DNA from: Leptofilum sp965223285
GTDB taxonomy: Bacteria; Chloroflexota; Anaerolineae; Promineifilales; Promineifilaceae
NCBI RefSeq assembly: GCF_965223285.1
Contig: NZ_OZ244997.1
Location: 1,116,001-1,180,000, forward strand
Direction: 5' to 3'
Length of the DNA stretch: 64,000 bases
The notes beneath the pieces are model-generated. The model searched no databases. It was given only the letters and a program-made list of their open reading frames with translations, and was not told the DNA's origin. The translations under genes and the position numbers were made by a program. The first letter of the stretch is position 1, and every line of letters starts with the position of its first letter. This document shows, piece after piece, positions 25,455-34,125 of the stretch.

Positions 25455-26297
25455 TCAGAGTTGTTGCAGAATCCCGCGAAGGAGGGCAGTCAGCTTGGGA
25501 ATGATTTGCTTGCCAGTTTCTAATACTTCTTCATGGTCCAGCACGGTGCCGGGTTCTGGGTCTGGTACGGCCTTGTTGGTAATGGAGGAGATGCCCATAA
25601 TTTGTAGCCCTGCATGACGAGCAACTACCACTGTCGGTACAGTGGACATGCCTACGGCATCTGCACCAACTGCACGTAGAAAGCGCAGTTCGGCAGGCGT
25701 TTCAAAGCTGGGGCCAGCTACATAAGCGTAAGTGCCTTCTTGAAGGGTAAAGTTGTTGGCAACGGCCGTTTCCTTCGCCAACTTTTGTAACCCCAAATCA
25801 TAGGTGCCAATCATATCCATAAAACGGGGGCCGACGCTGTCGTCATTAGGGCCACGTAGCGGATTCAGCCCGGCCATTCCCAAAAAGTTAATATGATCGG
25901 TGATGAGCATGAGGTCGCCAGGGTTGAAGCTGGCATTGATGCCGCCCGCTGCATTGGTGACAATTAAGGTTCTGATGCCCATCTTGTGCATCACACGTAC
26001 GGGCAGGGTGATTTGCTCCATGTCGTACCCTTCGTAGTAATGGGCGCGACCCTGCTGTACGAGCACCGTTTTGCCTTCTAACGTGCCAATCACCAAACGG
26101 CCGCTATGCCCCACGACAGTGGATTGCGGCCAGCCGGGTATGCTTTCGTATGAGATAATATCTGGATTTTGGATGCTGTTGGCGAGTTCGCTAAGCCCTG
26201 AGCCAAGCACCAGCCCAACAGTTGGTTGGTATTTTGTTTGCTGTCGAATAGCTTGAACGGCCGTTTTGACTTGGTTTGCGGTTTCTGTGGTTGTCAT
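25455..26297 (-). CDS. punA: Purine nucleoside phosphorylase (trimeric PNP type)
   Basis: The 280-residue protein carries the trimeric PNP signatures: phosphate-binding GLVLGSGLSELA, VVGHSGRLV, RAHYYEGYDMEQ, the base-binding VTNAAGGINASF and AGPSFETPAEL. It cleaves inosine or guanosine with phosphate to the base and ribose-1-phosphate, in purine salvage. The start at 26297 has GGGGAAG before it; a start five codons upstream is possible. Hypoxanthine phosphoribosyltransferase, the next salvage step, is encoded at the right end of the window. Confidence 0.92.
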   Translation of the reverse strand: MTTTETANQVKTAVQAIRQQTKYQPTVGLVLGSGLSELANSIQNPDIISYESIPGWPQSTVVGHSGRLVIGTLEGKTVLVQQGRAHYYEGYDMEQITLPVRVMHKMGIRTLIVTNAAGGINASFNPGDLMLITDHINFLGMAGLNPLRGPNDDSVGPRFMDMIGTYDLGLQKLAKETAVANNFTLQEGTYAYVAGPSFETPAELRFLRAVGADAVGMSTVPTVVVARHAGLQIMGISSITNKAVPDPEPGTVLDHEEVLETGKQIIPKLTALLRGILQQL

Positions 26298-26373
26298 ATC
26301 TTCCCCTGACAATAACAGGCCACGACGAAGCTGCCGTGGCGCAAAATATTATACGATTGACCAAATGGTTGGT

Positions 26374-27246
26374 TTATTCGGCCGTTTCACTTTCTTCTAA
26401 CTGGGTATAGATTTGGGTGGTTGAAATATTGGCGTGGCCCAGCAGCTTTTGCACCTCTTGCAAATCAGAACCATCATGTAGCTTGTGCGCTGCAAAGCTG
26501 TGGCGCAAGGTGTGGGGTGTAACAGCTACGCTTAACTCAGCTTGCTTGGCATACGCCTTGATAATGAGCCACAATCCTTGCCGGGTGAGCTGCTGCCCAC
26601 GGTGGTTGAGAAACATGGCGGCTTCATCTTTGTCTTTGACAAGGAACGGCCGTCCTTCTTCCACATAGTTTTCTAAAATGTTTTTCGTATATTGATCAAA
26701 AGGCAGTTCACGTACCTGCTCATCTTTGCCGGGACAGTAGAGAACATTGTTTTCCAAATCAACATCTTCTAAGCGAAGTGACACAACCTCAGTTACGCGC
26801 ATACCTGTGGAATAAAGCATGTTCAGTAGGGCCATATCGCGCAAATTTTTTGGCGACTTCTTGTTGGCCGGAGCCTGTAACAACCGCTCTACTTCATCCG
26901 CAGAAAGCGTTTTGGGCAAGCGCTTCTTAACTTTGGGTGAATCAATATTGGTGGTGGGATTTTCCTGGATAATTTGGTTCGAGTATAAATAGTTAAAAAA
27001 TGACTTTACGGCCGCAACTTTCCGAGCCACTGAAGAAGAGGCGTAGGGCTGCTCCTTCATATATTTAACATATGCGTTGATTCGTTCAGAATTAATGGAT
27101 TCCCACTGACCGGCACTATTTAAGTTGTTATCTTGCAAATAAGACACAAACTGCCCTAGGTCGTTTTTGTAGGCTGCTATTGTGTTGCTTGAGTAATTAT
27201 ACTCTTTTTGCAGGAACTTCAGGAAGGCGAGCAGCTGTTCTTCCAT
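26374..27246 (-). CDS. Tyrosine recombinase of the XerC/XerD type
   Basis: The 290-residue protein has the SAM-like N-terminal core-binding domain (about 1-90) and a catalytic domain with all expected residues: R150 (YSTGMRVTE), K174, H245 and R248 (HTLRHSFAAH), H271 (LLGHANIST) and the nucleophile Y280. The length and linker fit chromosomal XerC/D, which resolve chromosome dimers at dif sites. A dif-like site was not seen nearby. The gene is not part of a recognisable integron or mobile element, so a housekeeping role is most likely. Confidence 0.88.
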   Translation of the reverse strand: MEEQLLAFLKFLQKEYNYSSNTIAAYKNDLGQFVSYLQDNNLNSAGQWESINSERINAYVKYMKEQPYASSSVARKVAAVKSFFNYLYSNQIIQENPTTNIDSPKVKKRLPKTLSADEVERLLQAPANKKSPKNLRDMALLNMLYSTGMRVTEVVSLRLEDVDLENNVLYCPGKDEQVRELPFDQYTKNILENYVEEGRPFLVKDKDEAAMFLNHRGQQLTRQGLWLIIKAYAKQAELSVAVTPHTLRHSFAAHKLHDGSDLQEVQKLLGHANISTTQIYTQLEESETAE

Positions 27247-27286
27247 CGCCTCACACTCCTTGCTATGCTCAGAGTCTTATCAAGGG

Positions 27287-27316
27287 CTATAATTCGTGTA
27301 GCAACAAAAGTATCAA
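27287..27316 (-). promoter_or_regulatory. Promoter for the Xer recombinase gene
   Basis: On the minus strand TTGATA (plus 27311-27316) and TTATAG (plus 27287-27292) are 18 bases apart and face the recombinase, whose start is about 40 bases downstream. The remaining gap to about 27627 is AT-rich and holds no open frame or repeat that I could support. Confidence 0.45.
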
Positions 27317-27627
27317 TTATATGCAGGTAATACGTTTGCCTACAGAAGGAGGAGCCACTCTCAAGATTTGCTAGATGCTGAGCCAGAAAGTGTCAGATGA
27401 AATGATATCGGACAACTTAAATTAAGATTATGTAAGTTAAACTAGGGGCATTATAACAATTACTTTTCATAAGATCAAATATAAATCAACATAATGATAG
27501 CCAAATGAATAGTCTGTTCGTGCTATACGAATAAAATGTATCAGGATACATGGTGTATTCTTGCGGCCCCATCGTGAATTGCGTGGGGTCTTCCAGATTT
27601 TGTGCGTTTTGTGTGGGTTTGGGGTCG

Positions 27628-28227
27628 ATGAGAGAAGTTTCGGGCATTTACTGGTATCATAAGCATGATCGTATTGCCGATTATTTAAATGAGAGGTTGC
27701 GTAAGCAAATGAATGAAAGTACCAAAGAACCAAAAGATGATCTAAAGTTTGAGGCGTTGTTTCAGCGGGGGAGCGAACTGCTGCATCGTGGCAAGGTAAA
27801 TGATGCGGTTCCCGTCCTCCAACAAGCACACGCTCTTGATCCTGAACATTTTGATGCCGCGCTGAACCTGAGCGGCGCGTACATTTTAACAAAGAAATTT
27901 AAGCAAGCAGCACGGCTTCTAGAGTGGTTGCGTGACCAAGCTCCTAACAATGTGATGGTTTGGACAAATTTAGGTGCCGCTTATTTGGGAAATCCTGTGT
28001 TGGCGCGTGATGAAGAGCAGCTTCAAGCGATTGCTGCTTTCAAAGAAGCGTTGGCTATCGACCCCATTGCACCCAATGTCGCGTATAATATTGGGCTAAT
28101 TTACCGTGACCGCAGGGAGTACGAATCGGCAATTAGCTGGTTTGAGCAGGCGGTGAAGGCCAATCCCCACGATAAGGATGCCCAAAACCTGATTAAGAAA
28201 TTGCGCGACATGAACGGCCGTTCCTAA
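27628..28227 (+). CDS. Tetratricopeptide-repeat protein
   Basis: The protein has about four TPR units: FQRGSELLHRGKVNDAVPVL, LNLSGAYILTKKFKQAARLL, WTNLGAAYLGNP with AAFKEALAID, and YNIGLIYRDRREYESAISWF. TPRs mediate protein-protein contact; no enzymatic domain is present. The start is uncertain. The ATG at 27628 keeps the protein-like segment YWYHKHDRIADYLNERLRK, while an ATG at 27709 would give a shorter version. The frame is open from 27550. It precedes the uridylyltransferase gene by 55 bases and may be co-transcribed with it. Confidence 0.75.
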   Translation: MREVSGIYWYHKHDRIADYLNERLRKQMNESTKEPKDDLKFEALFQRGSELLHRGKVNDAVPVLQQAHALDPEHFDAALNLSGAYILTKKFKQAARLLEWLRDQAPNNVMVWTNLGAAYLGNPVLARDEEQLQAIAAFKEALAIDPIAPNVAYNIGLIYRDRREYESAISWFEQAVKANPHDKDAQNLIKKLRDMNGRS

Positions 28228-28282
28228 ACACACAACTTCAAGACATATCTTTTGCCAGATAAAGAACCCGCGGATATTTATT

Positions 28283-29671
28283 ATGACTCCCACTTTTTCC
28301 CCTTTTGTTACGCGAATGAAGGCAGAAGCCTTGCCAGACATTTTTATCGACACCTTTGCATTTTACTATGACCAACTTGTTACGGGTCAAACTGGTTTTA
28401 TTCATGAGGATGAGATTGAGCCAGTTGCCGATTTGCCTGATGCGGAAACGTTTTCACAGCGACTGCAACAGATTGGCAAGGTAGCTTTACGGAAAACGGC
28501 CGTCATCAAACTCAATGGCGGTTTGGGGACCAGCATGGGGCTAGAAAAGGCAAAATCATTGCTGCCTGTCAAGGATGATCTCACCTTTTTAGACATTATT
28601 GCTCGGCAAGCCCAGCTAGCCAACGTGCCCCTCATCTTGATGAACAGCTTTTCAACTGAGGATGATTCGCTGAATTTGCTTAAAAAATATGCAGATTTGA
28701 ACAATGCTGTGCCTACCAGCTTTTTACAGCACAAGGAGCCTAAAATTCGCCAAGATAATTTCGCCCCAGTAACGTGGCCAGAAAACCCTGAACTGGGATG
28801 GTGTCCTCCAGGGCATGGAGACATTTACACCGCGCTCGTCACCAGCGGCACGCTCCAGGCGTTGCTAGAAAAAGGGTATGAGTATGCCTTTGTCTCCAAT
28901 GCCGACAATTTAGGGGCAGTTATCAGCTTGGAAATTTTGGGCTACTTTGTAGATAATGAAGTGCCATTCATGATGGAAGTGGCTGACCGCACCGAGATGG
29001 ACAAGAAGGGGGGGCATTTGGCACAGCGACCAGATGGACAGCTTATTTTGCGCGAATCGGCCCAATGCCCACCGGAAGATACGGCCGCTTTTCAAAACAT
29101 CCACCGCCATAAATATTTCAATACCAACAACCTCTGGTTTCACTTACCAACCTTGTACCAACAGATGCAGGCATACAACAATCGGCTGGGGTTGCCCATG
29201 ATACGCAATAGCAAAACGGTGGATCCCCGCGACCCCAATTCTACGCCAGTGTACCAGTTGGAAACGGCCATGGGGTCCGCTATTGCCGTGTTCAAAGGTG
29301 CCCAGGCGATCCGCGTGCCGCGCAGCCGCTTTGCCCCAGTAAAAACCAGTAACGACCTGCTGGCTGTTCGGTCTGATGCGTACACGCTTACCGATGATTT
29401 CCGTATTGTGCTGAGCGACGAGCGCACAATGAAGCAATTTAACGTCAATTTGGACGGCCGTTTCTACAAATACGTGAGCGATCTGGAAGCCAGGTTCCCC
29501 CAAGGTGTGCCTTCATTGGTACAAAATAGCCGTTTGGAGATCAACGGGGATTTTCGTTTTGGCAAAGATGTGGTTTGTGTGGGTGATGTGTATTTACGCA
29601 ATAAAACAGATGCCCAAATCGAAATTCCCGATGGCACAATTTTGGCTGGAGAGTTGAATTATCCTGCATAA
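28283..29671 (+). CDS. UTP-glucose-1-phosphate uridylyltransferase (UDPGP family)
   Basis: The 462-residue protein belongs to the larger, eukaryote-like UDP-sugar pyrophosphorylase family rather than the bacterial GalU type. It shows the nucleotide-binding loop KLNGGLGTSMGLEKAKSLLPV-type signature (start near residue 75), the uridine-binding SNADNLGAV and EVADRTEMDKKGG. It should make UDP-glucose (or a related UDP-sugar) from UTP and the sugar-1-phosphate for glycan synthesis. The start ATG at 28283 has only a weak ribosome binding site. Confidence 0.88.
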   Translation: MTPTFSPFVTRMKAEALPDIFIDTFAFYYDQLVTGQTGFIHEDEIEPVADLPDAETFSQRLQQIGKVALRKTAVIKLNGGLGTSMGLEKAKSLLPVKDDLTFLDIIARQAQLANVPLILMNSFSTEDDSLNLLKKYADLNNAVPTSFLQHKEPKIRQDNFAPVTWPENPELGWCPPGHGDIYTALVTSGTLQALLEKGYEYAFVSNADNLGAVISLEILGYFVDNEVPFMMEVADRTEMDKKGGHLAQRPDGQLILRESAQCPPEDTAAFQNIHRHKYFNTNNLWFHLPTLYQQMQAYNNRLGLPMIRNSKTVDPRDPNSTPVYQLETAMGSAIAVFKGAQAIRVPRSRFAPVKTSNDLLAVRSDAYTLTDDFRIVLSDERTMKQFNVNLDGRFYKYVSDLEARFPQGVPSLVQNSRLEINGDFRFGKDVVCVGDVYLRNKTDAQIEIPDGTILAGELNYPA

Positions 29672-29708
29672 TTTTTGGGAAAAATTCGCGGTGTTCTCTA
29701 GCTGGTTG

Positions 29709-29717
29709 TGATACAAT
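29709..29717 (+). promoter_or_regulatory. Extended -10 of trmFO, probably leaderless
   Basis: TGATACAAT (29709-29717) fits an extended -10 box. The trmFO ATG begins seven bases after it, at the expected transcription start, and there is no Shine-Dalgarno sequence between. The same spacing is seen at pyrE. Confidence 0.5.
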
Positions 29718-29723
29718 TGTTTC

Positions 29724-31112
29724 ATGAGCCAATCTCTTGTGGTAATTGGCGGTGGGTTAGCTGGAACAGAAGCAGCGTGGCAACTAGCCGAACAGGGCAT
29801 TCAGGTAAAACTGTATGAAATGCGCCCACAACGGCAAACCCCTGCCCACGTTACCAATCACCTTGCCGAACTGGTTTGCAGTAATTCTCTCGGCTCCATG
29901 TTGCCGCATAAAGCACCTGGTTTGCTCAAGGCGGAGCTGCGTGGCCTGGGTTCGATGATTTTGGCTTGCGCCGCCGAAACGGCCGTTCCTGCTGGATCAT
30001 CCCTCGCCGTTGACCGTGACAAATTTGCAGAGCTGGTTACTGCCAAAATTGAATCCCATCCTAATATTGAACTAATTCGGGAAGAAGTAACGGCCGTACC
30101 CGCCGAACCTACCATCATTGCCAGCGGGCCACTCACCTCTTTAGCGTTAACTGCCAGCATCAGCCAGCTTACTGGCGAAGAGTACCTCTACTTTTACGAT
30201 GCCGTCTCACCCATCGTGGAATACGAATCCATAGATACCAGCATCGCCTTCCGCCAATCCCGCTACGACGAAGGGCAAGAGGAAGGGGACTACATTAACT
30301 GCCCCATGACTAAAGAGGAGTATGATCGCTTCTGCGATGCGCTGCTGGCCGCGGAAACAATCACCCTCAAGCAGTTTGAGCAGGAAGACCCCCACTTTTT
30401 TGAAGGCTGTATGCCCATCGAAATCATGGCCCAGCGCGGGCGCAAGGCACTGGCGTTTGGTCCCATGCGGCCCGTGGGGTTAATTGATCCGCGTAATGGG
30501 AAACGGCCGTACGCCGTTGTGCAACTGCGGCAAGATAATCTGGTTGGTTCCCTTTACAATATTGTCGGCTTTCAGACCAACTTGAAGTGGGGCGAACAGC
30601 GGCGCGTGTTGCGGCTTATCCCCGGTTTGGCAAATGCAGAATTTTTGCGTTACGGCATGATGCACCGCAACACCTACATCAACGCCCCGCACTTGCTTCA
30701 GCCCACATTGCAATACCGAGGCCGCGCCGATCTCTTCTTTGCTGGGCAGATTACCGGCGTGGAAGGGTACATGGGCAATGCCGCCACCGGGCTCGTAGCG
30801 GGGGTAAATGCCGCCCGTTTGCTCAAGGGGCAGATGCCCGTCATCTTCCCCACCAACACCATGCTGGGGGCGTTGTGCCACTACGTGACGCATGCCAGCA
30901 TAAAAGATTTTCAGCCCATGAAAGCCAACTTTGGCCTGTTTGCCCAACCCCAAAACAAAATGCCCAAGGCAGAGCGTTACCGTTGGTATAGCGACCGCGC
31001 CCTCACCGCGATGCGTCGTTTTTCCCGCAACAACAAGCTAGCTTATGACCGAACCATCGCCGAGGCGAATTTGGCTGAGGAGATGGCTGCATTGCCGGGA
31101 GTGGCCAGTTGA
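29724..31112 (+). CDS. trmFO: Folate/FAD-dependent tRNA (uracil-54-C5)-methyltransferase
   Basis: The 462-residue protein is full length for TrmFO. It starts with the FAD-binding GGGLAGTEAAWQLAEQGI and YEMRP, has the conserved ELVCSNSLGS, FEGCMPIEIMAQRG and LRYGPMHRNTYI-like segment (RYGMMHRNTYIN), and the C-terminal VEGYMGNAATGLVAG. It makes ribothymidine at position 54 of tRNA using methylene-tetrahydrofolate. Its stop overlaps the TTG start of the histidine kinase gene (TTGA), so the pair is translationally coupled. Confidence 0.95.
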   Translation: MSQSLVVIGGGLAGTEAAWQLAEQGIQVKLYEMRPQRQTPAHVTNHLAELVCSNSLGSMLPHKAPGLLKAELRGLGSMILACAAETAVPAGSSLAVDRDKFAELVTAKIESHPNIELIREEVTAVPAEPTIIASGPLTSLALTASISQLTGEEYLYFYDAVSPIVEYESIDTSIAFRQSRYDEGQEEGDYINCPMTKEEYDRFCDALLAAETITLKQFEQEDPHFFEGCMPIEIMAQRGRKALAFGPMRPVGLIDPRNGKRPYAVVQLRQDNLVGSLYNIVGFQTNLKWGEQRRVLRLIPGLANAEFLRYGMMHRNTYINAPHLLQPTLQYRGRADLFFAGQITGVEGYMGNAATGLVAGVNAARLLKGQMPVIFPTNTMLGALCHYVTHASIKDFQPMKANFGLFAQPQNKMPKAERYRWYSDRALTAMRRFSRNNKLAYDRTIAEANLAEEMAALPGVAS

Positions 31113-32302
31113 CTGAGAACCTAAAACTGTGGCTGCGCCAACAGTCGGCCATGCTTTGTGCTGTTACTCTGAACCGTGCGCCAAATCTGTTGGTGGATGA
31201 AGATGATCTTATTGAGTTTTTGTCCGTGTTGGTCAACAGCGTGGGGGCATTGCCAGAATTACAGCTGGCCTCTGTACAATCCTGGGCATTAACCGCCATC
31301 GGTCACGATGCCCCGGCAGCCTACGATTGGATGGTGTTGCTGCGGGTGCTCAAAGAGCAAATCGGCCGTAGCCTGGTGGAACAGTTCCCCGCAGATGAAG
31401 CCCTCACCTCTTGGCGATTAATCGATGATGTGCTTATCTATGCCATCATTGAAGCAACCCAGCTTGCCTCTGATATGCAGCGGTCTGAATTACTAAACCA
31501 TATGACCCAGCTGCGCAACCAACAGGAAAAGTTCAAAGAGAGCAAAACCAAATTTATTGCTGTGGCGGCCCATGAACTAAAAACGCCCCTTACCATTTTG
31601 GAAGGGTATACCAACATCTTAAAAGCCGAAACGCAAAACGACCCCCGCCTGCACATTTACCTAGATGGCTTGGGCAACGGCTTCCGCCGGATGCACGAAA
31701 TTATTGGGGATATGCTCGATGTGTCGCTGCTGGATTTACGCACAGTAGAGCTGAAGCATCAGGAAATCAATCTTGAAAAAACCGTTTTACTGGTTGCAGA
31801 CAGCGTGGACAGATATTATGCCACGCGCCGGGTAGACCTAAAAATTATGCCCTTTGAATTTGATAGCAGCACCTTCGGCGATCCCGAAAAGTTGAAAAAA
31901 GCACTCACCAAAATCTTGATGAATGGCCTGAAATACACGCCAGACGGTGGCGAAGTGGTGGTTACTGGCAGCCTGGTGCGCCAGGATGAGGTGACGGATG
32001 AATTGGCAGGGTTTGTGGACATTCAGGTGATGGACACGGGCATTGGCATTGATCCGGAAAACCTGGAATCTATTTTTGAAAAGTTTGGCAGTATTGCCGA
32101 TGCTAGCCTGCACTCCTCTAGCAAGACCAAGTTTAAGGGGGGGGGGCCTGGGTTAGGATTACCAATTGCCAGGGGCATTGTGGAGGCACATAGCGGGCGT
32201 GTTTGGGCAGAAAGCCCAGGTTGTGATGAAGAAAGTTGCCCAGGTAGTACGTTCCACATTGAATTACCTATCTGGCTTAGCCCACCTAAGGTTGAAGCAT
32301 AG
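31109..32302 (+). CDS. Soluble sensor histidine kinase
   Basis: The 397-residue protein has no membrane segment. The N-terminal 140 residues are helical and unassigned. The phosphoacceptor domain follows with AVAAHELKTPLTILEGY (H155), then an HATPase domain with an N-box (KILMNGLKYTPDGG), DTGIGIDPENLESIFEKFG and GPGLGLPIARGIVEAHSG. It starts at a TTG overlapping the trmFO stop. No response regulator is adjacent, so its partner is unknown. The coupling to a tRNA-modification gene is unusual. Confidence 0.88.
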   Translation: MTENLKLWLRQQSAMLCAVTLNRAPNLLVDEDDLIEFLSVLVNSVGALPELQLASVQSWALTAIGHDAPAAYDWMVLLRVLKEQIGRSLVEQFPADEALTSWRLIDDVLIYAIIEATQLASDMQRSELLNHMTQLRNQQEKFKESKTKFIAVAAHELKTPLTILEGYTNILKAETQNDPRLHIYLDGLGNGFRRMHEIIGDMLDVSLLDLRTVELKHQEINLEKTVLLVADSVDRYYATRRVDLKIMPFEFDSSTFGDPEKLKKALTKILMNGLKYTPDGGEVVVTGSLVRQDEVTDELAGFVDIQVMDTGIGIDPENLESIFEKFGSIADASLHSSSKTKFKGGGPGLGLPIARGIVEAHSGRVWAESPGCDEESCPGSTFHIELPIWLSPPKVEA

Positions 32303-32334
32303 AATTATCCCAACTGGAAAGCATAGGTGAGAAG

Positions 32335-33933
32335 ATGGACGTTTCTGTAGAAATTGTCGTGAAAGATGTGACAGTTTACCCAGACCGGGCGCGGGTGTCT
32401 GGTGTAGGAAGCTGTGAATTGGTAACCGGGCGACATCGTTTATTGGTACCGAACTTGCCGTTGACAATGGACAGTAACTCGGTGCGGGTGCGGGGCAGCG
32501 GCACGGCAAAGGTGCGGCTGTTAGGTGTGGAGGTAACGCGCCAATTTTTTGAAGCCTCGCCGCAGGAAGCTGTGCAGGAGTTGGAAAGCCAAATTGAGGA
32601 AGTTCAGGAAGCAATCAGGGCTTTGGAGGATCAAAAGGCGGGTTGGCAAGCACACGGCATTTATTTGGATGGGATTCGCCAGGCCACGGCCGAATTTGCC
32701 AAAGGTCTCTCGCGGGGGAAAACAACGGTGGCCGAGCAGCAGCAGGTAATTGCTTTTTTGCAGGAGCAGGATGCAGCCATGCGCACGGCCGTTCGCCAAC
32801 TGGATCAAGAGCAAGAATCCCTTGTTCGCCGGCTGCAGAAGTTACAGCAGGAGCTGAAGCAAATTAAGACGACCAAACCGCCCCAGCAGTACCAGGCCCA
32901 AATTGAAGTGGAGGTGGTAAGCGATGGCAGCTTCCAGCCGGAGGTGAGCTATGTAGTGAGCCAGGCTGGTTGGCAGCCGCTGTATGATATTCGACTGCTG
33001 GAGGAAAACGGCCGTTATGCGTTGCAAATCGATTATCTGGCCCAAATCATTCAGCGAACCGGGCAGGCATGGCAGCAGGTGAATTTGGCTGTCTCTACGG
33101 CACGCCCGGCCCTGAACCAGAAATTGCCAGAGATTCATCCCTGGTACATTCGGGAATACCAGCCACCCCAGCCGCGCCAGATGGTGCGCAGTGCTAAGCC
33201 CGCCGCGCCAGCCGCTGCCAAAATGGAGACGATGTCCTTTGGGATAGAAGAATCCACCGCCGAAATGCCAGCACCTGTTGAAGCTGAAATGGTGACCGCA
33301 GATGTACAAAGTGAAGGAACGGCCGTTACCTTCAAAGCTCCTGGCCAAACCGACATTCCCAATGACGGCTCGCCTCACAAAACCACCTTGCAGCAACTTC
33401 GGCTGGTGCCAAAGCTGGATTACCTCACCATCCCCAAATATAGTGACGCTGCCTTCCGCCGGGCGACGGTGGATTATGCAGAAACTGGCCCTTTGTTGCC
33501 CGGTGCCGCCAGCCTGTTTGTAGGCGAAGAATACATCGGGCAAACGCAAATCAAGTTTACGGCACAGGGAGATGAACTGGAACTATTACTTGGTGTGGAA
33601 GATCGCATTACTGTGGAGCGCAAGCTAGCCAAGCGAGACGTAGACAAAAAATTGCTGCGCGATCAGCGGCAGTTGCGGTATGGTTACACCATCGCCGTAA
33701 AAAACCTGCTCAAAACCGAGGCGCAGATAGTTGTAAAGGACCATATTCCAGTTTCACGCCATGAGCAGATCAAGGTAAAATTGGATGAGATACGGCCGCA
33801 GCCCAACGAACAAACGGATTTGAATCTGCTAGAATGGGAGCTGACGTTGGCCAGCGGTGCAGAGCAAACCATACGGTATGAATACATCGTCGAGCATCCG
33901 CGCAGCTTGCGGGTAGTAGGTTTGCTAGATTGA
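32335..33933 (+). CDS. MuiA-like protein (DUF4140/DUF4139)
   Basis: The 532-residue protein has the DUF4140 start VTVYPDRARVSG, a long coiled coil (about 80-180; ELESQIEEVQEAIRALEDQK), and a DUF4139 beta-rich domain from about 195 to the end (VSYVVSQAGWQPLYDIRLLE, GYTIAVKNLLKTEAQIVVKD). Members have been linked to mucoidy inhibition, but the biochemical role is not known. An Ala/Pro/Met-rich stretch (about 285-330) separates two halves of the DUF4139 part. AGGTGAG precedes the ATG. No signal peptide is seen. Confidence 0.85.
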   Translation: MDVSVEIVVKDVTVYPDRARVSGVGSCELVTGRHRLLVPNLPLTMDSNSVRVRGSGTAKVRLLGVEVTRQFFEASPQEAVQELESQIEEVQEAIRALEDQKAGWQAHGIYLDGIRQATAEFAKGLSRGKTTVAEQQQVIAFLQEQDAAMRTAVRQLDQEQESLVRRLQKLQQELKQIKTTKPPQQYQAQIEVEVVSDGSFQPEVSYVVSQAGWQPLYDIRLLEENGRYALQIDYLAQIIQRTGQAWQQVNLAVSTARPALNQKLPEIHPWYIREYQPPQPRQMVRSAKPAAPAAAKMETMSFGIEESTAEMPAPVEAEMVTADVQSEGTAVTFKAPGQTDIPNDGSPHKTTLQQLRLVPKLDYLTIPKYSDAAFRRATVDYAETGPLLPGAASLFVGEEYIGQTQIKFTAQGDELELLLGVEDRITVERKLAKRDVDKKLLRDQRQLRYGYTIAVKNLLKTEAQIVVKDHIPVSRHEQIKVKLDEIRPQPNEQTDLNLLEWELTLASGAEQTIRYEYIVEHPRSLRVVGLLD

Positions 33934-34020
33934 TTTAGCCACAGAGGACACAGAGAAAAAAGAGAAATGCTTGATGTGTTTGGCTATTAGTCTTTAACTT
34001 TTAAATCAGGTAACAAATAT

Positions 34021-34125
34021 GTCATTCCGAGGTCCTCCGAGGAATCTCTCTTCTTTGCCAAAACAGGAGAGATTCCTCACTCCGAAGACAGCCTGCCCTG
34101 AGGTTCTTGAAGGGTTCGGAATGAC
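34021..34125. repeat. Intergenic inverted repeat with GTCATTCCGA termini
   Basis: The element is 105 bp and begins GTCATTCCGA (34021-34030), ending with TCGGAATGAC (34116-34125). Inside it GAGGAATCTCTC (34039-34050) pairs with GAGAGATTCCTC (34067-34078). The nested inverted repeats and terminal ATTCCGA words are typical of small non-autonomous or REP-like elements. It stands directly in front of hflX, and its last seven bases include the ATG taken as the hflX start. Only one copy is in this window. Confidence 0.7.

Noticed and set aside
34019..34120. N-terminal extension of HflX starting at 34019
   Set aside because: These codons are inverted-repeat DNA and do not resemble HflX; the ATG at 34121 fits the family start.
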